Positions 1-8,725 of a stretch of DNA of 14,233 nucleotides are shown piece after piece. This DNA is from Bacteroidales bacterium (GTDB taxonomy: Bacteria > Bacteroidota > Bacteroidia > Bacteroidales > VadinHA17). Below the pieces are notes generated by a model. The model saw nothing but the letters and a program-made list of their open reading frames with translations. It had not been told where the DNA came from and ran no database searches. How positions within the stretch are numbered: the first letter of the stretch is position 1; each line of letters opens with the position of its first letter. The translations under genes were made by a program, and so were the position numbers. Location: NCBI GenBank assembly GCA_003155705.1, contig PMEC01000192.1, forward strand, positions 1 through 14,233, read 5' to 3'.

Positions 1-2780
1 CCATTCATGTATTTCAGCATTGAAATAAGTAGTTGTTTTGTTACAGGCCGCTCTTCAATTTTATCTTTCATATCGATGCTGCAAACCATGATTTTCCCAT
101 TTCCGATTCTGGTTTCAAATGCCAGGGCAAGACGCCTGTTCTCAAACCATGTATCAATAGGCTGAATAAGTGGACGTAATTCAGCCGGGAATTTATCAAG
201 TATCATTGCCTGTGAATGCGTGATAGGGTCCCACCACTGCCAGTTACTGTGAAACTCAGTAGGAAACTCGCTGAATACGGCATGTTTTGGATCACAAAGA
301 ATTCCTAAAGTATGAGGCGGCTGATTATGTGTCCAGGCAGTGTTCCAAAAGATGCTGGAGAAACCTATTGCGACCTGAGCACCTTTTTCTTTTCCAACTT
401 TTCCAAATGTCAGTAACAAGACCGAACCACCCTTCTTTAAAATATTTTCAGTTTTTGAATCCAGTTTTTCAGTAACAACAACTTTCCCGGGATCAATTTC
501 CTGTTTTGCAGGATAGACCCAGAAATCCCATCTGTTTTTAAAAGCAGTGTTTTTAATTGAAACTTCAAGTGTTAGTTTCTGGGGAGTAACAATCTTTGCC
601 AGATCCATTAAAACAGCACTCACCTGAATATTATTCCCAATTTTAATTTCATTTAGTGTAACGCTGTCGGAGTGAATGGATTCACCTTTTGAATTTACAA
701 TATGAGAAAGTATTACCGCTTTTTTTATTGGTTTTGCACCGAAATGAGCTATTTCAATATCAGCTTTAAAAACTTCATCGGTTGTAAAAACCTCTTTTTT
801 CATTCTTGCGAGAGGAACCGTCTCATTGCAAAACATTCTGAACTCTTCCGGAGTAACGTACCCTTTTGATTCAAAGAAAGGATTCAGTATCCCAACAAGC
901 GCTGAACCCTGGCCAGGGAAATCATGAAGCTGAAGCAGCTGAAACCCTGCAAAACCGGGAGTCCTCAGAGCAGCCTCAATATCAGCCTTATAGCACAGAA
1001 CCTGAAGCTTACCAGAAGCCATCAGGAAATCTTCTGCCTGGCTGCCCATTTTGTTTTCATCCAGCGTTTCACGGAATATTTCAAAGTTAGTAGCCTTCAG
1101 AACACCGGTATATTTTGCGATCTCTTTAAAATCGGGATAAACACACCACTGTCCGATCTCGTGACTCACTGTCGGAACATTATATTTTAAGACGAAATCG
1201 CGATAATCAAACATCGTCTGAGGTGATTCCGCGTTTATTATGCTTTTCAGGCCCTCACCCCAATGCTGAATCCGTGGTTCAGACGAAAGGTTATAATCAT
1301 TTTCAGGAATTATGGGCCATCCTGCACCTGAGGTATAGACCCTGCGATTATCTGTTGATTTCCAGTATTTTACTAATTTTCCAAGGTATTCCTTCTGGTT
1401 TTTCCCGGCAGGTTCATTTCCATAAGCGAGCATACAGAATGACGGGTGATTTCCATACGCTTTCAATATCCTGTCACTCTCGTCATATATAAACCTGTCG
1501 ACCGGGAGACTATCGCCGATTGAAGTTCCCTGGTTGGCCCATGAACTGCACTCAATATGAAAATAGATTCCGAGTTTATCGGCAGCAATGAAAGCTGCTT
1601 CAGGTGGACACCACGAATGAAAGCGTATGTGATTCAAACCATAATCTTTGCAGGTCTGCAACACTTTTTCCCAGGAATTAACATCTGTTGGAGGGTATCC
1701 TGTCAGTGGAAAAATACAACACTCGAGCGTTCCTCTTAAAAAGACCTGCTGACCATTGACCTCAAACCGGGTACCATCAGCTTTAAATTCGCGCATTCCG
1801 AAATCAACTGATTTATTGTCAATTATGTTTCCCTTTGAATCTTTCAGATTAACTATTAATTTATATAGTGAAGGATTATGCTCACTCCACAGTTGCATCT
1901 TCCTTCCAAGGGAATAATTGACAACCAGCTGGATTTTTCCCGACATTGTACTGACCTTAACAACTTTTCTGCCCAGACTTCCGGGATTATTCGAGTTAAA
2001 ACTTTCTGCACTAAGAACTATTTTCCCTTTAAAAGGAGTGCCCGGCTTATTGTTCAGGGCGACAATCACTCGGGCAGTTTTGGAATGAATATCAGGATAA
2101 ACCTTAATATCACTGATAAATACCGGTGAAGTTGCTTTCAGGCAGATATTTCCGGTTATTCCATTCCAGTTTGACTGAGTGTGATCGCTAATGCTATGAG
2201 AGTTAACCCCTATTGGAATTATCATCCTGTTATCAATTCTTATGCTTATTAAATTCTTTCCAGGGACAAGCAACTCAGTTATATCATATTCATGTGGTGT
2301 TGCAAGACTGTTCTGGCTTCCTGCCAACCAGCCATTTACATAAACAATCGACTCCCAGTGACATCGTTCCAGAATGAGCTCAATATGTTTTCCTTTCCAT
2401 GCTGCAGGCAAATAAATTTCCTTCTGGTACCATGCGGCTCCTTTGTAGTACTTGACCGGTTTTAGCCAGAAAGGTATTTTAATATTATCTGCCTGACGAT
2501 ACTTTTCATATTTTTTATCAGTGAAATACGACTTATCAATTATATCGCCGGTCCAGTTTGTTTTGAGTGTGACCCCATTACCCTTACCATTTTCAGCCAT
2601 AGAACCCGGAAGCTTAACTGTTTCACTGCTGATCTCATTGTACCATTTGTTTTGAATTCCCTGGTCCAGTGAATCGATTCTGAATTTCCATTCACCTGCA
2701 AGGGAAAGCTTTTGCTGAACATCTTTATTTTGATTGGTGCACGCACCCATAATCAGAATAAGAAACATCAATTTCTTCAT
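1..2780 (-). CDS. Glycoside hydrolase family 2 lipoprotein (beta-galactosidase-like), 3' end outside window
   Basis: The frame is open from ATG at 2778-2780 to the left edge (926 codons, no stop), so the C-terminus is missing. The N-terminus is a short hydrophobic signal with a slightly atypical lipobox (MGAC, Cys14), suggesting a lipoprotein. The layout fits GH2: a beta-sandwich sugar-binding domain (about 30-220, with LPGSM and a WYQKEIYLP strand), an Ig-like domain (about 225-335), and a TIM barrel (about 340-640) opening with VNGQQVFLRG. The barrel carries acid/base Glu456 in YGNEP and the likely nucleophile Glu541 in SHEIGQ. Both catalytic residues are present, so the enzyme should be active. 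A further beta-sandwich and a Rossmann-like region (GGSVLLLT, about 778 onward) follow the barrel. It lies 31 bp after the sugar transporter and downstream of the GH53 galactanase, which favours trimming of galacto-oligosaccharides. GH2 also includes beta-glucuronidases, mannosidases and arabinosidases, so the substrate is inferred from context only. Confidence 0.88.
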   Translation of the reverse strand, partial: MKKLMFLILIMGACTNQNKDVQQKLSLAGEWKFRIDSLDQGIQNKWYNEISSETVKLPGSMAENGKGNGVTLKTNWTGDIIDKSYFTDKKYEKYRQADNIKIPFWLKPVKYYKGAAWYQKEIYLPAAWKGKHIELILERCHWESIVYVNGWLAGSQNSLATPHEYDITELLVPGKNLISIRIDNRMIIPIGVNSHSISDHTQSNWNGITGNICLKATSPVFISDIKVYPDIHSKTARVIVALNNKPGTPFKGKIVLSAESFNSNNPGSLGRKVVKVSTMSGKIQLVVNYSLGRKMQLWSEHNPSLYKLIVNLKDSKGNIIDNKSVDFGMREFKADGTRFEVNGQQVFLRGTLECCIFPLTGYPPTDVNSWEKVLQTCKDYGLNHIRFHSWCPPEAAFIAADKLGIYFHIECSSWANQGTSIGDSLPVDRFIYDESDRILKAYGNHPSFCMLAYGNEPAGKNQKEYLGKLVKYWKSTDNRRVYTSGAGWPIIPENDYNLSSEPRIQHWGEGLKSIINAESPQTMFDYRDFVLKYNVPTVSHEIGQWCVYPDFKEIAKYTGVLKATNFEIFRETLDENKMGSQAEDFLMASGKLQVLCYKADIEAALRTPGFAGFQLLQLHDFPGQGSALVGILNPFFESKGYVTPEEFRMFCNETVPLARMKKEVFTTDEVFKADIEIAHFGAKPIKKAVILSHIVNSKGESIHSDSVTLNEIKIGNNIQVSAVLMDLAKIVTPQKLTLEVSIKNTAFKNRWDFWVYPAKQEIDPGKVVVTEKLDSKTENILKKGGSVLLLTFGKVGKEKGAQVAIGFSSIFWNTAWTHNQPPHTLGILCDPKHAVFSEFPTEFHSNWQWWDPITHSQAMILDKFPAELRPLIQPIDTWFENRRLALAFETRIGNGKIMVCSIDMKDKIEERPVTKQLLISMLKYMN

Positions 2781-2811
2781 TATCAATATTTTATTAGATT
2801 ATGCTTCGAAT

Positions 2812-4203
2812 TCAAATAAGTTCTTTTTCAATCTCTTCGAGTGACTTTCCTTTTGTCTCCGGCAATTTTTTGAAGATGAACCAGAATCCGAGCAAACAAA
2901 TAAAACCATAAAGCCAGAATGTACCGGATGCTTTTAACATTTTATTCAGTAACGGGAATGTGTATGTCAGAACAAAGCAGGCAGCCCAAAGTGAAAACGT
3001 TGCAATTGACATTGCAGCTCCGCGTACTTTGTTAGGAAAGATTTCTGAAAGAACTACCCAAACCACCGGACCCAGTGTCATTGCAAAACAGGCAATTGTA
3101 AGAACTACCATAATTAGCAAGGGTAATCCCTGAATATGGAAAAAATACATACTGCCCATCACAAAATAGATTCCTGCAAGTCCACCTGCACCAAGAAGCA
3201 TAAGTGCTTTACGTCCAAGCCTGTCTACAGTAAACATTCCGACAAAAGTAAAAATCATGTTTACACTTCCAGTTATTACTATATTAAAAAGTGTATCTGA
3301 AACGCTATATCCGGCTTTGGAAAATATTTCCTGGGCATAGTTAAATATAACATTTATACCGCACCACTGCTGAAATACTGCCAAAACTATACCCAAAATC
3401 AAGAGTTTGGAGACACCAGGTTGTTTCAAAAATCGCAGATTGGTTTTTTCAGTAGTTGTCTTAAATGTCTCCTCTATTGAACTGAGTTCCTCAACTGCAT
3501 AATCATTACCTCCAATTTTTGCAAGTATGCTTATTGCTTTTTTATGATTTTCTCTTTTCTTTGCCAGCCATCTCGGGCTTTCCGGAACAAACCACATTAG
3601 GATGAAAAATAGTCCGGCAGGAATGGAACAGGCATAAAACATCCATCTCCAACCAGTTTGTCCATTCCAGGAAGACATGATATCGGCAGTTGTGGCGCCT
3701 TGAGGTACTGGTTGTGCGATCCTGTAATTAATAAGTTGAGCCGCAAGAATTCCTATAACGATTGTAAGCTGATTTATAGAAACAAACCTCCCTCTGACAT
3801 TTGCTGGTGTAATTTCAGCAATATACATCGGGGAGAGATTTGATGCCAGACCAATTCCAATTCCGCCAAGTATACGGAAAATAATAAAACTTCCCAAAGA
3901 ACCTGCTGATCCGGTCCCAAAAGAGGCTGCAATAAATAAAACCGCAGAAAGTATCAATAGCTTCTTTCTCCCATATCTGTCACTCAACCATCCTGATAAT
4001 GCTGCACCTCCAAGACATCCAATCAGGGCGCAACTCATTGTCCAACCTTGCATTGACGGGCTGGTCGTAATGCCGAAAAAAGTTTCATAAAATGGTTTTG
4101 CCCCTCCTATAACCACAAAATCGTAACCAAAAAGGAGACCACCCATTGCTGAAGCAAGGGAAATACTTATCAAATAGGTCCAGTTGTACTTATTTTCTTT
4201 CAT
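2812..4203 (-). CDS. Sugar-porter family MFS transporter (XylE/GalP-like sugar:H+ symporter)
   Basis: 463 residues, full length for the sugar-porter family, with about twelve hydrophobic segments. Family signatures appear in order: GGLLFGYD at 21-28 (Asp28 sits where XylE has its proton-coupling aspartate), SDRYGRK at 74-80 in the first cytoplasmic loop, PESPRWL at 207-213 closing the N-terminal half, QQWCGIN at 278-284 (the sugar-contacting QQxxGxN motif of TM7), DRLGRK at 327-332, the GPVVWVVLSEIFP segment at 378-390, and PETKG at 448-452. It should import a monosaccharide or small oligosaccharide across the inner membrane, driven by protons. It sits between the GH53 galactanase (22-23 bp upstream) and the GH2 enzyme (31 bp downstream), so galactose or a related sugar released by these enzymes is the likely cargo. 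Specificity cannot be read from sequence; xylose, glucose or arabinose remain possible. Confidence 0.93.
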   Translation of the reverse strand: MKENKYNWTYLISISLASAMGGLLFGYDFVVIGGAKPFYETFFGITTSPSMQGWTMSCALIGCLGGAALSGWLSDRYGRKKLLILSAVLFIAASFGTGSAGSLGSFIIFRILGGIGIGLASNLSPMYIAEITPANVRGRFVSINQLTIVIGILAAQLINYRIAQPVPQGATTADIMSSWNGQTGWRWMFYACSIPAGLFFILMWFVPESPRWLAKKRENHKKAISILAKIGGNDYAVEELSSIEETFKTTTEKTNLRFLKQPGVSKLLILGIVLAVFQQWCGINVIFNYAQEIFSKAGYSVSDTLFNIVITGSVNMIFTFVGMFTVDRLGRKALMLLGAGGLAGIYFVMGSMYFFHIQGLPLLIMVVLTIACFAMTLGPVVWVVLSEIFPNKVRGAAMSIATFSLWAACFVLTYTFPLLNKMLKASGTFWLYGFICLLGFWFIFKKLPETKGKSLEEIEKELI

Positions 4204-4226
4204 GCTCGCAAAACAAGCCCACAGGT

Positions 4227-5654
4227 TTATCTTAAATAGTTTTTATTCAGCTCATTGTAATCTTTGAGTGTTTTTGTGGCTTCCCCGTCCCTGCTGAAGA
4301 AAATATTAATTGGTTCCCATATAAATGTACCTTCTCCCCTGTTCTCAGGAAGGTCGAACACAATCTTATGTATTTCGTTCTTGAATTGCGAGTATTCAAC
4401 AACATTAATGAATTTTTTATATCTCATCAGGAGATCGTTGGTATTGAATTTCAGATCATCAAGAGTTCCATGCCATCTTGGATAGTAAGACAAACCAATA
4501 ACATCAAAATTAACTCCCCGTGCAATCATATTGTCCAGCCAGAAGATAGCTTCCCTGTTCTGACCTCCAAGCGCCAGATGGATCATAATGACAATCGAAG
4601 TATCAACCTCCTTCACACCTTCAATCCCGGCATTAAGAAGTTCAGCCAGATTGTCCAGGTTGCCGATATGACCATCAGGCCATAACATTCCATGATTAAT
4701 TTCATTTCCAATCTGAACCATTTCAGGAAGGGTCCCCTGATCTTTTAAGGCAATAAGTACTCTTTTTGTGTAGGTTTTCATGGAATCTTTCAAGGTTGGA
4801 AAATCAAGATTCTTCCAGGCATCAGGTTTATTTTGCTGCTGCGGGTCGGCCCAATAATCGCTGTAATGAAAATTCAATAACAGTTTTAATCCTGCCTTCT
4901 TCGCTCTTAATGCCATTTGCTTTGTGTATTCAAGTCCGCAAAATCCTTTACCCGGAGAATATCCCTTTTCTTTTTCAGGATTTACAAACAGACGGAGACG
5001 GATGAAGTTAATTCCGTTATCGGAGAGGATCTGCATGATATCCTTTTCAACGCCATTATCTTTAAATTTCCTTCCACTTGCTTCAAGCTGAGGGGTAAAG
5101 GAGATATCAGCACCAATACTTCTGGCTATGATTTTTTTAACAGGTTTTACCTGGTCGGCTGAAGGTTTAAGAAGTTTAACATCGGGATTGATTGTGTGAA
5201 TTTCATGAGATCCGGGCCAAAGACTATCAGATTTTACTTCAACTTTAATTCTGTCTGGTTTGGTTCCCGCCTGAAATATCAGAGGGCAGGATCCCTTAAC
5301 CAGTTTGCTTTCCCAGGTCGAAGTACCATTTTCAGATTTTAAGAGAGTTACAGAAGTTCCGTTCTCAGTCCCTGCAATTTTTGCATCACCTGTTATTGAA
5401 ATCTTAATAGGCAGTTCTGCTGAAACAATTTCTCTTCCGGCACTGTCCACAACAAACGCTCTGATCAATGTCTTGTCTTTCCCGTCCGCAAACATGGTTG
5501 TTGTATAGGTTGTCATTACAACACCGACAGGTTTGCCGGAAGCTACCCTGCTTACTGAATCAAATTCAGATTGAGTTTCTGATTTTTTACCATTGCCGCA
5601 ACCAGAAAGGAGCAACAATGGAATAAGTGTAAAAAACACATTTATTCTTAACAT
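4227..5654 (-). CDS. GH53 arabinogalactan endo-beta-1,4-galactanase lipoprotein with N-terminal Ig-like domain
   Basis: 475 residues. The signal peptide ends in a clear lipobox, LLSGC (Cys19), so the enzyme is a lipoprotein, probably at the outer membrane. Residues about 40-150 form a beta-rich domain (MFADGKDKTLIRAFVVDSAG) resembling the Ig/invasin-like modules found on Bacteroidota GH2 and related enzymes. The GH53 TIM barrel runs from about 180 to 475: GADISFTPQLE at 181-191, FIRLRLFVNP, LLLNFHYSDYWADP at 258-271, acid/base Glu318 in QIGNEINHG, SYYPRWHG at 389-396, and probable nucleophile Glu420 in NVVEYSQ. GH53 enzymes cut beta-1,4-galactan, the side chain of pectic rhamnogalacturonan I and type I arabinogalactan. 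The barrel is complete and both catalytic glutamates are present. The gene lies 49 bp after the MetV-MetF gene and directly before the sugar transporter, on the same strand, so it is probably co-transcribed with both. The family assignment is strong; the exact galactan is not determined. Confidence 0.94.
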   Translation of the reverse strand: MLRINVFFTLIPLLLLSGCGNGKKSETQSEFDSVSRVASGKPVGVVMTTYTTTMFADGKDKTLIRAFVVDSAGREIVSAELPIKISITGDAKIAGTENGTSVTLLKSENGTSTWESKLVKGSCPLIFQAGTKPDRIKVEVKSDSLWPGSHEIHTINPDVKLLKPSADQVKPVKKIIARSIGADISFTPQLEASGRKFKDNGVEKDIMQILSDNGINFIRLRLFVNPEKEKGYSPGKGFCGLEYTKQMALRAKKAGLKLLLNFHYSDYWADPQQQNKPDAWKNLDFPTLKDSMKTYTKRVLIALKDQGTLPEMVQIGNEINHGMLWPDGHIGNLDNLAELLNAGIEGVKEVDTSIVIMIHLALGGQNREAIFWLDNMIARGVNFDVIGLSYYPRWHGTLDDLKFNTNDLLMRYKKFINVVEYSQFKNEIHKIVFDLPENRGEGTFIWEPINIFFSRDGEATKTLKDYNELNKNYLR

Positions 5655-5703
5655 ACCTGTTAATTTATTGATAATTAAAACGATATAATAAATTCAAGTA
5701 AAT

Positions 5704-7143
5704 TTATTGTTGCTTGAGACCGGCATCGTCAATTATTCTCTGAACCGTCGATTCACACCCGAATGTCATAAGATGAATACCATTTACTCCCTGCTTTTTC
5801 CTGATAGTATCAATAAGTTCCAGAGCAATAGTTATTCCCTCCTCATGCGCATTGTCTCCGGCTCTTTCGATCCGATTAATTATCTTTTCCGGGATAGTGA
5901 CCCCGGGAATTTCTTGATTTAGATGAAGTGCAACTTTTATACTTCTCAGGGGCGCAATACCCACAAGAATAAATACTTTTCCCAGGATATCTTTTTTGTA
6001 AAGCTGTTCAAGCCACCTGTCAAGTCCATCCGGATCAAAAACCAGGTTGGTCTGAAGGAACTGAGCTCCGGCATTGATTTTCTTATGCTCCCTCATTGCC
6101 TGGAAATGAGGCTCTGAGGCAAAAGGGGAAGCGGCTGCTCCGAGGAAAAACTTAGGTGGATGTTTCATCTGCCTGCCATCGAGGTAAATACCATCATCCC
6201 TCATCCGGCGAAGTATCCAAAGCATCTGAACGGAGTCAATATCAAGTATCTCCATACTGCTTTTTGGAGCTGGTCCGATTCTCGGACTGTCGCCGGAAAT
6301 ACACAAAATGTTGTGAATTCCGAGGTTTTCAGCTCCGATAACCCTAGACTGAAGACCGGTCCTGGTATTATCACGTGCTGTTATCTGAAGCACCGGCTCT
6401 GCATTCATACCTGCAGCGATTGTACAGCAGGTAAAAGCTGACATTCTAGGAAAAGCTGAAGAACTATCTGTAAAGTTTATAGCAGCTACATGTGGTTTAA
6501 CGAGTTCAATATTCTCTTTAAGACGCTTTATGTCAGCATGTAATGGAGGAATAATTTCAGTAGTAACAACAAACTCTCCATTTCGTAGTTTTTTCTCAAG
6601 TTCAGAAGCCGGTTCAGAATAACCGGGTGGATGATAATCTGAATCTCCTTTCCACCAATCAGGCTGCCTGACAGGCCGGAAAACACTTTCCCATACCTCC
6701 CTTCGCTCAGGAAGACTTTTTTTGAAAAGACCTTTGATAAAAAAAGAGGTGCCAACTTTTTTTATCTGCCTCACAACGTCACCCCATGTCTCCGTACCAA
6801 CTTTGTCCCAGTCGAGAGGTGGAAGGACTTCCATAAGTCTCTCTTCTCTACCCATTCTGACTGACTTATCATAGATGCAATACCAGATACATTTCCGGGT
6901 TTCATCGACATAACATTTTTCCGGTGTTGCTCCGCCACATGGTCCGTTTCGCAATCCTTTGGGACATTCCATACAACATATGAAAGCAGTCTCCTGCAGA
7001 AGGCAGTTACCGCACATACGGCAACCGAAGAGCGGACCCTTTACCAGTAACTCAGTTTTTTCGAGCAGACGTAGGGAAAACTTCTCCTTTTTAAAGGGAT
7101 AGAAGGCAGGCTGCCATCTTCGGGAGGGTGTGAAAAGAGACAT
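5704..7143 (-). CDS. Fused MetV-MetF methylenetetrahydrofolate reductase
   Basis: 479 residues joining two parts that are separate genes in acetogens. The N-terminal part (about 25-125) is the MTHFR_C/MetV-type Cys-rich domain. It has Cys at 41, 44, 47, 56, 57, 60, 69, 77, 85 and 89, including CRMCGNC, GPCGG and CIWYC patterns that suit iron-sulfur or zinc binding. The C-terminal part (about 188-479) is the FAD-dependent MetF barrel: TTEIIPP with Glu196 at the catalytic position, NFTDSS at 223-228, QITARD at 253-258, CISGD at 281-285, QTNLVFD at 364-370, and GIHLMTFG at 455-462. The reaction interconverts methylene- and methyl-tetrahydrofolate. The start overlaps the MeTr stop by one base (TAATG), so the two are translationally coupled. 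Next to corrinoid methyltransferases it probably oxidises methyl-THF delivered by demethylation, although the reductive direction for methionine synthesis is possible. The electron partner is unknown, and no HdrABC or MvhD gene is visible. Confidence 0.9.
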   Translation of the reverse strand: MSLFTPSRRWQPAFYPFKKEKFSLRLLEKTELLVKGPLFGCRMCGNCLLQETAFICCMECPKGLRNGPCGGATPEKCYVDETRKCIWYCIYDKSVRMGREERLMEVLPPLDWDKVGTETWGDVVRQIKKVGTSFFIKGLFKKSLPERREVWESVFRPVRQPDWWKGDSDYHPPGYSEPASELEKKLRNGEFVVTTEIIPPLHADIKRLKENIELVKPHVAAINFTDSSSAFPRMSAFTCCTIAAGMNAEPVLQITARDNTRTGLQSRVIGAENLGIHNILCISGDSPRIGPAPKSSMEILDIDSVQMLWILRRMRDDGIYLDGRQMKHPPKFFLGAAASPFASEPHFQAMREHKKINAGAQFLQTNLVFDPDGLDRWLEQLYKKDILGKVFILVGIAPLRSIKVALHLNQEIPGVTIPEKIINRIERAGDNAHEEGITIALELIDTIRKKQGVNGIHLMTFGCESTVQRIIDDAGLKQQ

Positions 7144-7979
7144 TATTTATTTTGAGAACATTCAATAAACCTCATTGCAAAATCATCCCGTCCAAGAACC
7201 AGATCTGCTGCACGGACAGCTGCGGTAATCTTTTCAGGATTTGCTATAGGACAAGTGAGTCCATTTTTAATTGAAAGTACCATGTGTGCAATATTAAGCA
7301 TTTCCCTTGCAGGCAGACCAAAAGAGATATTGCTGGCACCCTGTGTAATATTCAGTCCAAGTTTTTCATGAACCAGCCTTATTGTCTCAAGAGTGACGAG
7401 GCATGCATGAGGATCAGCACTGACTGCCATAGCTAATGGATCAATAATTACATCCTCTTCTTTAATACCCATTTGTACGGCCCTGTTGACTATCTTTTCA
7501 GCAATTGCAAGTCTTTTATAAGGATCGTGTGTGATGCCGTCATCATCCATTGTCAATCCGATTACAGCAGCGCCATATTCTTTTGCTATCGGAAGAATAG
7601 CATTCATTGATTTTTCTTCACCATTTACAGAATTAATCAGGCATTTTCCCACAATAACTTTCAGTGCAGCTTCAATTGCTTTGGGATTGGGTGAATCGAG
7701 ACATAGAGGTACGTCAAAATGACTCTGCAATTGTATTACTGTTTCAGGCAGCAGTTTCACATCATCAACACCCGGAAAACCAACATTTACATCGAGCATA
7801 TCAGCCATCGCATCTATCTGACTTTTAGCCAGTTCCAGAACGTAACCAAAATTTCCTTCCTGTAAAGTCGATACAAGTTTTTTTCTCCTTGTCGGATTTA
7901 TGCTTTCCCCGATAATGATAACCGGGCCTTCTGTGTTGATGATTACCTCTTTTGTTTTGCTCCGGAGTATTGTCTTCAT
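7143..7979 (-). CDS. Pterin-binding (MeTr family) methyltransferase, methyl-corrinoid:tetrahydrofolate type
   Basis: 278 residues forming one pterin-binding TIM barrel, like AcsE, the pterin domain of MetH, and methyltransferase II of O-demethylases. Motifs: IGESINPTRRK at 23-33, DVNVGFPG at 63-70, LDSPNP at 94-99, INSVNGEE at 115-122, LTMDDDGIT at 142-150, IIDPLAMAV at 178-186, and GASNISFGLP at 214-223. GASNISFGLP is the family signature and separates it from dihydropteroate synthase. The expected role is moving a methyl group between the adjacent corrinoid protein and tetrahydrofolate, giving methyl-THF for the MetV-MetF enzyme encoded next. An upstream in-frame TTG at 7995-7997 would add six residues and overlap the corrinoid gene. 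The ATG at 7977-7979, seven bases past the corrinoid stop, is preferred because the TTG version adds only an unconserved MLADDK. The stop overlaps the next start (TAATG). Confidence 0.9.
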   Translation of the reverse strand: MKTILRSKTKEVIINTEGPVIIIGESINPTRRKKLVSTLQEGNFGYVLELAKSQIDAMADMLDVNVGFPGVDDVKLLPETVIQLQSHFDVPLCLDSPNPKAIEAALKVIVGKCLINSVNGEEKSMNAILPIAKEYGAAVIGLTMDDDGITHDPYKRLAIAEKIVNRAVQMGIKEEDVIIDPLAMAVSADPHACLVTLETIRLVHEKLGLNITQGASNISFGLPAREMLNIAHMVLSIKNGLTCPIANPEKITAAVRAADLVLGRDDFAMRFIECSQNK

Positions 7980-7986
7980 CTTATCA

Positions 7987-8655
7987 TCAGCTAACAAGTT
8001 GACTAAGATAATTCACTGCTCCCTGAGGATCCGGAGAATAAAAGTCAGCGCCGATTTTATTGCAGTAATCCTGTGTGACCGGTGCTCCTCCAACAAGGAT
8101 TTTCGAAGACGCTGATCTTGACTTAATATCAGTAACTATTTTTTTCATGTTTTCCATTGTTGTGGTAAGTAGTGCCGAAAGACCGATAACAGCATCAGGT
8201 TTTTCACCCAATGCTTTAAGGAACTTCTCACTGCTGACATCAACACCAAGGTCAATGACTTCCCAACCGCCGCCTTCGACCATCATGGCAACCAGGTTTT
8301 TACCAATGTCGTGAAGGTCCCCTGTGACCGTACCTATAATGAAAGTCCCTTTGCGTTTAGTTTCACCTGATTGGAAAAAAGGTTTCAGGTGTATCATGGC
8401 ACCGCTCATTGCTTTTGCAGACATGAGCATCTGAGGGACATATATCTCCTTACGACTGAACTTGTTACCAACATTTGCCATAGCAGGGATCAATGCTTTT
8501 TCAAGAATCTCATCGGGTTTAAACCCCTGTTCCAGCGCTTTTCTGGCAAGTTCATCGGCACCATCCTGATCTTTCATATTTGGTGGATAAGGTGAAGATT
8601 TGTTTATCTTACCTGCCTCCACACAAAGAGCAATTTGATTTAAAATATCACTCAT
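7987..8655 (-). CDS. Corrinoid (B12-binding) protein, MtvC/MttC/MtaC-like methyl carrier
   Basis: 222 residues, the usual length of stand-alone methyltransferase corrinoid proteins. Residues about 1-95 are the helical cap (B12-binding_2 type; ILEKALIPAMANVGNKF and IYVPQMLMSAKAM are typical). Residues about 102-222 are the Rossmann-like cobalamin domain, with the DxHxxG motif as Asp113-Leu-His115-Asp-Ile-Gly118; His115 should be the lower axial cobalt ligand. GLSALLTTTM at 158-167 and LVGGAPVT at 187-194 complete the B12 pocket. The protein carries the methyl group as methyl-Co(III) between a substrate-specific methyltransferase (most likely the UroD-family neighbour upstream) and the MeTr protein downstream. 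Such proteins normally need a reductive activase (RACo/RamA type) to rescue inactive Co(II). None is encoded in this window, so it must lie elsewhere. The methyl donor cannot be inferred from this subunit alone. Confidence 0.93.
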   Translation of the reverse strand: MSDILNQIALCVEAGKINKSSPYPPNMKDQDGADELARKALEQGFKPDEILEKALIPAMANVGNKFSRKEIYVPQMLMSAKAMSGAMIHLKPFFQSGETKRKGTFIIGTVTGDLHDIGKNLVAMMVEGGGWEVIDLGVDVSSEKFLKALGEKPDAVIGLSALLTTTMENMKKIVTDIKSRSASSKILVGGAPVTQDYCNKIGADFYSPDPQGAVNYLSQLVS

Positions 8656-8725
8656 GGGTTTATTATTAAATTAGTTCTAGATGATTTCATTTATGTAAAA
8701 AAAAGATTCACTAAGATAAATATTT

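Noticed and set aside
287..2129. Several plus-strand reading frames of 60-89 codons
   Set aside because: They are antisense to the GH2 gene, which is open over the whole stretch with recognisable domains and both catalytic glutamates. Their translations show no family pattern.
2540..2746. Minus-strand frame of 68 codons
   Set aside because: It overlaps the start of the GH2 gene in a different frame. The GH2 frame has the signal peptide and sugar-binding domain there.
7143..7979. Dihydropteroate synthase (folP)
   Set aside because: The GASNISFGLP and INSVNGEE motifs are those of MeTr-type methyltransferases, and the neighbours are a corrinoid protein and MetV-MetF.
7980..7997. Upstream TTG start for the MeTr gene
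   Set aside because: It would overlap the corrinoid gene and add only MLADDK. The ATG at 7977-7979 is better placed after the corrinoid stop.
8656..8725. Internal terminator between the UroD-family and corrinoid genes
   Set aside because: A run of eight A (T on the coding strand) is present at 8697-8704, but no stable stem precedes it, so the operon is not clearly interrupted.
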